Of a DNA stretch of 64,000 nt, positions 34,480-45,600 are shown piece by piece. Made by a program: the position numbers and the translations under genes. Position 1 is the first letter of the stretch. The number at the start of each line of letters is the position of its first letter. Source of the stretch: Tigriopus japonicus (Eukaryota; Arthropoda; Copepoda; Harpacticoida; Harpacticidae); assembly GCA_010645155.1 (NCBI GenBank), contig CM021322.1:8812477-8876476 (forward strand). Reading direction: 5' to 3'. Below the pieces are notes generated by a model, which was not told the DNA's origin, searched no databases, and was given only the letters and a program-made list of their open reading frames with translations.

Positions 34480-37100
34480 CGAGTAAAACAGCGTTGGACC
34501 TTTTCTATCTTTGGAAGACCGTTTGAACCATTTAAGTCCAAAATGTTCATGAAGATCACGAAAGGTTTTTGGCTTAAAAACAATCAGAGGCAACCCTGTA
34601 CTCTTGCAAACTTTTTTCGAATCGTGTTGACAGAAATTCTCCATGGCGAAAAAACACGAAGCAAAAGCCAACTGAAAGAAAAGAAAGAGTAAAATGAAGC
34701 AGAACAGGCACGACACGAATCCTGTCGAAGGTCAATAACAAAGAAAGATGGCCTTTACTTCAATGAGACACCAAACAAACTGGAAACCTTAAAAAGATCC
34801 AAGTGTCAGGCATGAATGACACTGAATTGCTGGCCTTGAAAACCCCTGATGTACAGCACTGGGATTACCTAAATGCTCCGTATTCTTTTCTTACCCAGTG
34901 TAAAGATGTACTTTACTACAAATGAGTTCAATCGAATACACCCCATTAGGTGTCAAATGAAATCAATGTTAATTCCCATGGCCGACATGACCAAACATTG
35001 ACCGTTGAAAATGCTTCGCCTATTCATGAATCATTTCTCATCAATAACAACAATGGATTTCCAATCCCAATCTGGCGACATCGGGTCTGACCACGGGTGA
35101 ATAAAGGCAAAGATGAAAACCAGAGCCACTGAGAGATCAAAGAACTTTGCTGCTCTAAGTGACCCAACGAGAGAAGAGCACAACAAACCCATTGGGGCTC
35201 AGACGGACCTCACTAAGCTCGAAAGCCATTGGGATAAACACGACAAAACGTGGATCATTTTCGCAGCGGGGACACTCACGGATCCCATCATCATTAAATT
35301 GAGGTGTCATTCTGTTCTTAACTCACAAGGAAACCGGAGGCATTGCTCAGGTTTCTCATTTCAGTGTTTCCCAAAATATGAACAGTAATTAAGCTGAATG
35401 ATTTGAAATGTTCAGGGTATCTCAAACTAAGAAATGATACGATACTCAATGAGCTGATTCAGCCTAGAGCTAATTCAGCCCACATCTCTTGATGATTCAT
35501 AACATGCATGAAGAAAGTTTCTGGGACTCAAACTTTGTATTGTACCCTTCAAGTACTTTGGTCATTCAGACAAAGAATTGGCCAACAGAATAAGATAGCG
35601 ATGTACTTTTTGGGCATTCGAAGTAAAAAATTCCTAATTCATTGCTTTTGGAAAGAGCTTCTTCGGGTACAAATTGGGAGTGCTCGATAAGGCTTGAATA
35701 TCGCTTATCCGTGAAATGAACGGATTCTTACTTGCTCCACAGGAAGTGAAGGCCATATTTCCCTACATTACTTGCTAGGACACAACAAAAGCATTGGAAT
35801 TCTGACCGGTGCAATTCTTTTTATCCCAGAAGTGTTTGACGACTTGCCACAGTTAATCAAAGAAATGACCTGTGAGACCTTGTTGGTAAACGAAATATGC
35901 GCTCGGAATGTTTTTGTCTTGGTGCTTGACATTTCTTTGCACTTTCCATTACACCTGGGGTGTAAGCCATTACAATCACGAGCCCCTAAATCATCCTTGT
36001 GTGTACGTAAACCACGGTGACACAATGTTATGCAAGAGTAGCTTAACCGAAACTATTGAGTCCTCAGCAAACTTGCTTCAGAGAATGTTCAAAACGAAGC
36101 ACGACATTGACCAGGAACAAGGACGCGAATGTGATTTCCTGTTGCCAATGCATTTGACATTCAGTGATAACAACTTGTGCAAATAGTCACAACAACGGAT
36201 AATATCTTAGCACCTCGTTTATAGACACATTTCCGAGGGGAAAGAGAAACACCTTTTTATCTGTGTACTTTGCGTGGATTTTGATCGCCTTGGAATGTAA
36301 TTGATACGCATCATGGTGTGTGTATGTATTTGTACTGTAATATCCTCCGCTTTGTCATGTGATCTGGAGGACGTTTTTCCTTTACAACTGTTTATCTTAC
36401 AGGTCAATTTTAGGCGTTGGATTGTTTGCTTCCTTTCCACCGTCAGGTTCGTTTAATCGCTTTAACGACCCACTACACCGAGATTCAGGGACTCGCCGAA
36501 ACTCGGGTCAATTTTTGGACTCGCGAAAGCGATCAAACACGAAATTTCTTGAGAGCACTAAAACTGTTCCTGGAAGTAGATTGAACCCATCGACGAAAGT
36601 CCGATCGCTGATCGCATAATTGCCTCAGGACACATCATGGAAAAGCGTGCATTCAAGAGGAACAATAGAGTACCTCATTGCTCTTCGCCTGCATTCTCAT
36701 GGGAACTTGGCATGGCCCTCACTGGAATGACACAATCCCGCTGTGTGTCCTGGGCCTCATTGTCAATGCCTGAAAACTTGATCTTGACACAAGTCCAGCC
36801 TTTGTCACGGTGGCACAGGTGAGAACTTGAGTAGAATATATGGAGGAGGAGCGATTTTTACTACGAGTCGTGCTACCTTTTACTACGAGAGACATGAGAG
36901 ACATATGACCCTTAGCGCCCAAGGGAGTTGCCGGAGACGGACGACAATTCGTATAGCCGTTCAAAAAGGTTCAACATTAGAAAACACTTTAGAGCCGCTA
37001 GCGCATAACAATGACTGTGAGCACACAGCTGGACGATCCCCAATATTCTATGTACGAGTATGTACTCTAGATGAGGAGGACATCACCTGATGCAAGAAAG
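34480..37100. other. Intergenic upstream of troponin C
   Basis: No gene is supported. Several 60-92 codon frames exist without motifs, splice context or poly(A) signals. Muscle enhancers of troponin C would be expected here but I cannot identify one. Confidence 0.45.
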
Positions 37101-37161
37101 ACGACCTGAGGCCGGAATCTCAGTTGCTAGTGGTCCTCGAAACCGTCACAATCCATTCCAG

Positions 37162-37289
37162 GTAAGCTTGATCCATCAAATGTTCTTGATGTGCCATCAG
37201 AAGTGAGTGATAAGGTGGCAATCTTATCCGTCAAAAAGCCATTGAAAGAGACTCGTGTTCATTTGCCTCTGGTTTGCTACTTGTTTCAG
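37162..37289 (+). other. TnC: Predicted 5'UTR intron of troponin C
   Basis: CCATTCCAG|GTAAGC at 37161/37162 and CTTGTTTCAG at 37280-37289 form strong donor and acceptor sites 128 bp apart. The acceptor lies 54 bp before the troponin C ATG. Arthropod troponin C genes commonly have an intron at or before the start codon. The TSS itself was not located. Confidence 0.55.
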
Positions 37290-37343
37290 CGCAATTCTGC
37301 CTTTACCTCAACCAAAAGCCTTCACTAGACAACCACTCCAAAC

Positions 37344-37859
37344 ATGTCGTCCCAAAAGACCGAGACGTTCGAAGGCATCAACTTCGAAGAAATTACAGAA
37401 TTGACCGGTTTGGAGACGGATGAGATCAAAGTCTTGAAGATTTGCTTCAACATGTTCGACGTCAAAAACGTGGCTTTCCTGTCATCCAACGACTTGGACG
37501 ATATCCTACGAGGAATGGGATTCAGACCATCGAAAGAGGAGCTCAAGGACATCTTGGAGGAAATCGACGAGGACGGTTCAGGCGAAATCGAGTTTGTCGA
37601 GTTCTGCCAACTCTGCGCAAAGTTCTTGGTCGAGGAGCCCGATGAGGACACGATGAAGGCCGAATTGAAAGAGGCCTTCAGGATCTACGACAAGAATGCC
37701 AACGGATACATTACCACCGATCAGTTGCGCGAAATCATCTCTGAACTTGATCAGAGATTGACACCCGAGGATTTGGATGGTATTATCGAGGAAATCGACG
37801 AGGATGGAAGTGGAACCATGGACTTTGACGAATTCTGCGGCATGATGATGAGCAAATAA
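37344..37859 (+). CDS. TnC: Troponin C, arthropod type
   Basis: 171-aa EF-hand protein in a single coding exon. It is the Ca2+ sensor of the thin-filament troponin complex, binding troponin I and T in striated muscle. Four EF-hands are visible. Loop I (39-50) is degenerate, with Ala at position 6 and Asp at 12. Loop II (75-86, DEDGSGEIEFVE) is canonical. Loop III (116-127, DKNANGYITTDQ) has Gln at position 12 in place of Glu. Loop IV (152-163, DEDGSGTMDFDE) is canonical. Two working sites, II and IV, are the usual arthropod arrangement. ATG 37344 is in CAAACATGTC context and gives the standard N-terminal helix. Codon usage is clean and no lesion is seen. AATAAA follows at 38378. The lack of introns within the coding sequence is unusual for the family. 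Confidence 0.96.
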   Translation: MSSQKTETFEGINFEEITELTGLETDEIKVLKICFNMFDVKNVAFLSSNDLDDILRGMGFRPSKEELKDILEEIDEDGSGEIEFVEFCQLCAKFLVEEPDEDTMKAELKEAFRIYDKNANGYITTDQLREIISELDQRLTPEDLDGIIEEIDEDGSGTMDFDEFCGMMMSK

Positions 37860-38377
37860 ACGATTGTCACTCGAAGAACGTGACTTTAAGATGAACGATG
37901 AACTCGCTTACTAGACTTTGCTTCATTGCATTCCTGGAATCTCGGGTGAAGTTCTCACTGACCCTGTAGATTTCTTTTCAAATATCCCACCCTCATCAAA
38001 CAGTTTGAGGCAAAGTGTCTCAAATCTAAGCTTTGATGTGAACAAAATTCTTCCCTTATTCTGCTTCATGACTCATTCTGATGTTGAATTACTCTCCATC
38101 ACTGACACATTTGCTCAAGATTGGAAGGTGTCATTTTGAACTGATGGCCAATATGTCTTAAGGTTAAATGTTCCGATTTATAGTACGAATACGATCGTTG
38201 ACGAATCAAACCAATTCATTCAAGTACAACGAATAATGTTGCCCTTACTTTGGGCGGAGAAAGCATATCCGCGTTTTGAGCTCGAGAAAGTTTGCCAATT
38301 TAAATCGACTTGTTTTCAAAAAATTGAAGTTGCACAATTGTTATCGTTATCAAGCTTGTTAATAACTCTCGTGTATG

Positions 38378-38383
38378 AATAAA
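38378..38383 (+). terminator. TnC: Poly(A) signal, troponin C
   Basis: First clear AATAAA after the stop, implying a 3'UTR of about 540 nt. Confidence 0.5.
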
Positions 38384-38399
38384 AAGCCTATTTTGTCTC

Positions 38400-41300
38400 C
38401 CGTTCACCTCTCTAAATATTCCATACTAAATTTTATCCACAGAAAGCAAAAGGCTCTCTGAAATATCGAACATGTATGAATTGAACCTAAATAAAGTAGA
38501 TGAATGAGTTAAGTCCATTACTGATAATGGCGATGAAAGAAAACAAAAAGTGATTGGACGCGTCATATTTACAAAAAGCTTGTTCTCAAGTGGAATGACA
38601 TCAGAGAAAACAATACATGTGCAAACAGAACAAGGAAATTCGATTGTCACCGTGGCAGTTCTGACGTAGTTTCGCTCCATTTGATATTTAAAATTCACGG
38701 GTTTAGGAACTAATTTAGCATGCAAAAAGGGATGATTTTGGATATGCAAAATAAATCCATGATTTAATGTAATTCTAGCCCATGAATCTTTACAATTGTC
38801 TAGATGGAAAAGCTTCTTAAAAATGTAGTAAAACGGACAACAAAAGGTCCGGTCTAGTTTTCCTTGTGTAAGCGTTAGCAGTCCTTCAATTAACACCTAA
38901 AAGTCTTGCCCAAAATTCTACCAACATTTGCTACATTAACCAACACGTTGTTGCGTTTCACGGTCAAAAAGTTTTGAACATTTTTCTCGAAATTCCTCAT
39001 ATTTACACAATTTCTTTGATTTCCATACCTACGTAGATTCCCATTGCTTAAAAATAGTTAAAAAAACAATACTTCGTAGCTTCTTGCTTATTGAACCAAA
39101 ACAGACTACTTTCTTAGAACTAGAAACAATTCAATTTGAAGGCGCTTTGGCAATTTAACCGTTGAACGAAAATAAGAAGAGAGTCCAAGGAATGACATTT
39201 TCGAAATTCATCGTGATGGAATTCAGTCGTTGCATTTTCGGGGGATGGAATTTAATTGACAGACTTTGTTGTCTCCCTCTGATCTTAAATCATTCAACAT
39301 TTCATAGCAAATAAAAAACGTAACTGTTCTGATAATGATGAAGCCCTGGAGACATGTTTAGGGTACGGGTGAATTGAGAATATTCAGTGCAATAGGCTTC
39401 ATTACTTGCTTGATTTGAGTTGGCCAACGGAAGTGGTTTTTATTATTTGATCATGATTCGTATCGTGTCCGAATATCACTAATCAATGAGTAGATCGAGG
39501 CAGTCTCACGAGATGAAATGTTCAGTCCTCGGGGTCCAAGAAACAAACGGAATCATGCCAATTCTGATGGTCGATTTTTCACGTTTTATTGCTTGATACA
39601 TGATCTGCAGACAAAGAGGCAACGTTTGCAATTTGGTTATCGAGCAGGAAGCAAAGATAAATGATTTATTGTGTTGATGATTGGTATTACTACTCGACTC
39701 CTCGGCCTCTCTCACCTTTACTAAACCCTCGCAAGATTGAGATGCCATTCCGAGACGCTCAAAAGATGGTGTTTTGAGCACATGAGCGTCTTTCGTGTTT
39801 GTTTCTCCACATCGCGTGGAGAACATCTAAAATGACTGGCACTTCCAAATTGGGCCTTTTCTCTTCCGTGGTTTCAACCAGACTCAATGCCCAGCCAAAT
39901 TGTTCACACACTCCACTTCCTGAAGTAAGACGTGTTTGTTCTTATTTCATGTCTGATTACTATTTCCACTCATTCTGGGCTCCATATTTTCCCACACTCG
40001 CAAACAGTTAGAGGGGTGCAGGTACAGGTGGCTCAAGAAACCTAATGGTGAGAAATGGAAACCTGCTGCTAGTAGTGATAGTGAGCTGAACTAGTTTGGT
40101 GACAATCCAAATTTGGCAAACCCCCGAAAGGCGCCTCATATCAACTGGGTAATGAGATGACGCTCCATAAATCTTGAGAGTAATTGTGATCGGGGTTTGC
40201 ATACATACATACACTTATGAATGTAACGAACACGGGAGGTCCTCCTCGAGGTCCATTTTGACTTGAGTCGTATTCCGGCTACGTTTTGGCAAATGAGCAT
40301 AAACAGTGCTCCCGACAGATAAGTCATGTTGGTATGAAACGGCAAAAGATGCGAGATAAATGACTTCCAACTTGGACCTTTTGATCGGTGTTCTCGGATA
40401 ACTACACACAGGCGCTGGCTTCCTCTGAATCGAAGGAGACGAATTTTATGATTTTGCCCCCTCAGGCCAATCTGTAAAAGTTCATTAATAATAAAGTCTT
40501 TGTTCAACCTCCCTTAGCATGAGGCCTGCAATAGGCGGAATTCCGGTACAACTATTAGATCAACCTCTTCTTTTACAGTGCTCAAAAGAGACCCACCAAA
40601 ATTTGGGACCAGGACGCTTCTCCCTTTGGACACGACTATTTCAAAAAGGAAGCGTCATTCCGGAGAAATGGTGTAGTCTTTATCCAGGAGGACCCACTAA
40701 TTATGGTTGCTTGGCCTGTCTAGTGTTTGTGTGATTTTAGCTGTATATGGAAACATGGCCACATTACATTAATTGTGCCCTTGGCCCAAGAAGGGCTTGT
40801 CTATTGAATCCGGCACAAATTCTAAACTAAGAGCTGGCAAGGGCATTGTGCTTGTCTCATTTCTCATCATTACAGACTACAGAGACTTTTGCAAAAGCAG
40901 ACTCAATTTCAATAGACCCCAGATTTAATAATTTATGAAATATTCACTTCACAGAACATGGAAGCTAAAACCAGCCAGAAAACCGAAGGTCAGAGAACCC
41001 TCAGAGTGGATATAGCATTTTCCTTGCAAAGATGAGAAGAGGCAGTTTAGGGCAATGATGAAGATCTAACCGGAGGGGAGGGATGTTAAAGCTGTTTTAA
41101 CTATCGTGACTAGAGGCTATATCGGCATCAAGTTGATCGGGCAAATAAACCAGATTTCTTTTCTCAAATTCTCAGTGTGGTAGATCCAGATCAGCATGTT
41201 GCAAATCAAGAAATATCCACTTCATTCGTACTTATGTACGGTACAGTATAGTGCAATTTGCGTCCAATTCTCTAAGTCGAACTCCATATACATACGTTAC

Positions 41301-42300
41301 CCGTTTAAGCCCAACAGGATGGACACCAATTGTTCACGTGAAAAAGGACAACACTTAAGTAGTAAATAGTCATAAAACGTTCGCATCTTTTGTTGCTTCT
41401 TAAAGTTTCTTGGCGTTTTACTGTATTAGCAAGGCCACTATGCAAGTGGAACAAAAACAATCCAGAACATAGGTTCCTCTGAGAGTCTATGGATTGTAAG
41501 TGCAAGATAAATTAGTAATATAGATAGAGAGACACAGCTCTAACGTGGGTAAATTTCAGAAGCGTGAAAATCATGGTGTTAGCCCAGCATGATCGGACAT
41601 TCCTCAGACTTGTTTTTGAAACCATCCTTGAATTACAATAATAATCATGGCTGGCTAACTTGATGATCAGACCGTCTCGTGAGGTAAATGAATTATTGCA
41701 TTCATTCTCCCTGTCATCCCAGGAGGGATTCTCAGCCACCCCTTGTCCACCCTTGATTGTCTTGGGTCAATTTTCGACAAACGCTCTAATCACAAGGTAG
41801 TCACACCGAGACTCATTCCAGAAGCTCTCTCTTCTCTCTCTTTATCTCTCTGAACTTCCAAAATCACCTCCTTTCTTGGGGCAAAAGAATGCGAGATTCT
41901 CAGGGTCTCATCCACCACGGAAAGTGTATCTGGCCACAATGGGGCTGCAGCTCAACTTCAACTAGGTGGCGTAGGGTAAGAGAACTACGTACACTGGGGT
42001 CCATGGCCACTAAACCTGTGCCATGGAAGAAGCGGGGGGATTGCAGCTTCATGTTGAATTCCCATTGACAGGGTGTCACTGTCGTCGTCCAGTGTTGCCC
42101 GAGACCCTGGGTCGCACCTCGCACTGTAGCCCCTTATCATCCCCAAACCCCAAAAGCTGAGACCACTGTCCATAGGACTGCTAGGAAACTCAATGACCAC
42201 TCTTTCCACGTTTAAATCTTGTAACCCAGGGCTGCCATTTTGTGGACTGCTGCTCCAAACTTCATTCAGTAACATCCCCCCAGTAACCGGTGTTTCTGCA
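38400..42300. other. Intergenic, no supported gene
   Basis: Only chance frames were seen. A 165-codon minus frame (41985-42482) has no ATG at its upstream end, no motif, and lies antisense to the flank of the second GTPase gene. No transposon ends were recognised. Confidence 0.45.
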
Positions 42301-42641
42301 ATCGCAAGAGTAATAGAGGCTAGCAACTCCGCAACCGAGTAGTTCAGGAGTTTCGAGACGGTGTTGACAGAAGTGCGCCCCGGTTTGCCGTCGCTGAAGC
42401 ACCAGAGCTCAAAAATGAAGGGCCTGATAGGGCCAGCTTCAGCGTTGAACGTGAGGTGAACAGGAGAGCGGGGAGCCAGCAAAACGTCCCTTCTTCATCA
42501 AATCATCGTCCACCACCACAGCAAAACATTCCAGTTCTACTCAGAGATTCGAAGTGTGTGGTGCAGTTAATTGAATTGAAAAAGTCCAGAGATAAGCCTT
42601 TGACGAGTGTAACTACTTAGATAAACGCCTTACAGACCAAG

Positions 42642-45600
42642 ATGGGCAGTGTGAGACATCGATTGGCAGAAGCTCGCCACGATTGCAACGTGGTGCTCAT
42701 TGGAGATTCCAAAGTGGGGAAGACTGCTTTGGTCAACCGATATGTCCATTCCAAATTCACAGAGGTAAGAACTTGTTGCATCGTTCATTAGTGATTTGGC
42801 ACGGGTAATGAGGAGTCCAGGACCCACCTTGAAAATGGAGGCATCCAATTCTTTTTGAATGATATCCAAGGACACGTTTTGACATAAATGGAATCATTAT
42901 CCTTTCTTGAGACTGAATAGTTGGTTGATGAATGCTCTTTGCCTTCTCCACATGCCCTCGAATTTCGTGCTGAAACGATTTGAGGTAGTCGTTCAAAAGA
43001 TGAAATTGCCCGTTGACAGGATTTTGGCATTGGAAAAGAAGACATTTCAGTCATCTCTGTTCTCTCGTCTTCGTGTACCACAACCCGGGTAATGCATGAC
43101 TAGATTTAAGGCATGATGCCAAGGGCTGAATGTATTTACTTCGCTGGGTTTTACGGATGTTCTTAGAATAATCCTGCGCCCCTCGGGTCGAGGCACATTT
43201 CTATTCATCACGAACAAGACTAGAACCATAATAAATACGAGATCTGAATCAAGCAAATGTTCAAAAGGAAGCATCAGTAGCGTGGATCTTATTCATGCCA
43301 GATTTTGTAACTTGAAAACCGAAGACAAGCATGTTCAAAAGTTCGAGCCCAAGGTCGTAATAACGATGGGTAGGGAGTGACGCCGATGTTCAGCCTCGTC
43401 ATCCAATCTTTGATAGTATGGTGTGTTGCACACGAAAACATTGCGGGTGTTTTCTGGTTCAGCTGCCGATTCTAGATTGGTTTCAAGCTTGAAAGAAATC
43501 ATGATTTTACAAAAATTCCGCCGGCCTTTTAGAGCGCCAATTCAAGGGAAATGGAAGTTCAAGAATGTTCACATCTGTAGCCCTGAGCGAGTTCCAAATA
43601 CCAATTCTTACTGATTGAGATGAATATTTGGGTTGGAAGATAAGATCGAGGCGTTAGTTGAGAGGAGGGGCCGTGGATTCTGTTTTAGAATCTTTGTTTG
43701 ATAGACGGACAAATTATTTCGCAATTATCGTCTCCACTAAAATATAGGGCCCACGTCTCAAGGAATTGATTGCATAACATCATTCATCCCGCAACTACAC
43801 GATACTTAACTTTGTCGGCTGTCAAGCATCCAACATGTGCAATCACCCGTTTGCAACGTATTTGTCAATCTCAAGGGCTCTTCGCCAATATCCTTTCAAG
43901 TAAACGAACAAACGAACGAACGGTTTGGTTATCATTACGTAATTGGTCTCCAACATTCGAACAAAGTAACTGACATTTTCCGAACAAGGATCAAGGACTC
44001 TGCTTCCTTACACTTGAGAGTTTTTGAGGTGCTTGGTCAGTTTGGTTAGCTCAGTGGTCGACCTAAATTGAACGAAAGAAGCCCCCTATTATTACCGAAG
44101 TTGGCCTTGAACGCATCTCTAGTTTAGGATCACCTTGGCCGTCAAAGAAAATGGAGAAGCTTTGATCAGCCAAGCTTGTCTTCTATTTTGGGGAAGTCAT
44201 CTCGAATTGTCTCCGGTCGAACATGTATTAGGGCCGGCTCTTTTGAGTCTGACACGAACCGACAACTTCCTTCGTTTACCCACGAAGGCTCTAAAGGCAT
44301 ATCCAGTTCCCAGAACGGTATTGAATGTGTCTCAGCGGTTCATATATCATTTCCGAAATCTGCATAAAACGTTCTTGAGCCGCTCATTCACACTTACCGC
44401 CAGATTTTTTTTGTGGAGGCAGTCTTAAATGCAAAATTGTGGACTTTCATCATCTCCGATTCCAAGGTACCTCACATTGAGCACTTCCTCCTTCTTCTTA
44501 CGTGGTGTAGATGTGCCTCCTCCTCACAACTTCGCAACTACTCCCCATCATTGAGAGTTTACTACAACGCCAAAGACGACTAGCGACCTTCGAGATTGTC
44601 TGCATACTGCGGGCTAGAAGATGGTCTCAATACACGTCCAAAGTTTTGAGCAATGATATACAAAACAGTATGGTCCCTACAAATGGGATAAAAGCAATCT
44701 GCACCGCGGGTTTTCGGCCAAACGTGCATGTGGGCAGATAATGGCTTTGGTACATGAAGCTGCTTTAGCACATGTGTGCACTGCACAAAGGAGATGGCTC
44801 AAAAAGAGAGGGAGGGATGCATGAACTATTATCTGAGAGGGGTGGAAAATTTTCAATTTGTGCTAATCCTCTGTCAAGTAAATATTGCTTTAGTGGCTTA
44901 AATGCCACAAAGATTGCCGCCATAAAACTGGCCTCGTTGAGGTGACCAGGGCAGGAAGAAGGGTGACCAATTTACGAGTTGAGATTGATCTAGTAGGTTG
45001 TGTTCGCAGTAGCTCGATGGATCAACAACACCGTTTCTTAGAGAGAAAGTGTCATGATAGAGAGCGATGAATTCGAGCCTCAATAACAAATTTCTTTGTG
45101 ATGTGACAATAATGTAGTGAAGCCGCTAGAAGTTTACATTGGACCAAACTACGATTAGGATGGTCGGTCTGTCCAGCAAGACACGAAACGGCAATAACAA
45201 TTTGGCTTCAAACGGTCTCAAGTGTTCAATGTTCATGCTAGAAAGGGTGGTACAATAGGTTGGTGAACCAATTTTCTCATGGAAAGGTATCACTTAGAGA
45301 CACAATGACAAGAAGAGCTTCTGCTGATAAAATGAATCCTCTTCAACCCTTTGTGATATTAATGACTTCCAATCCTTTAGCCCTCACCTCAACTCACTCA
45401 TTTGAGAACAAGATGACGGGGATGATGATGATGATCATGGTGGTTAAACCTTCAGTATTTCATAGTAGAAAGTGTAGAAATATGTGCAGTTTTCCTCCAA
45501 ATGACCAGCCAAGAGAGAAGGGAACAAATGGTCGAGATCAGAGGTTGCAGTAATTGGACACCATCTTTTCAAATTTGGTGAGCGAACTTAAATGATTCTC

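Noticed and set aside
41985..42482. 165-codon minus-strand frame upstream of gene 2
   Set aside because: No upstream ATG, no motif, antisense to a likely 5'UTR; consistent with a chance open frame.
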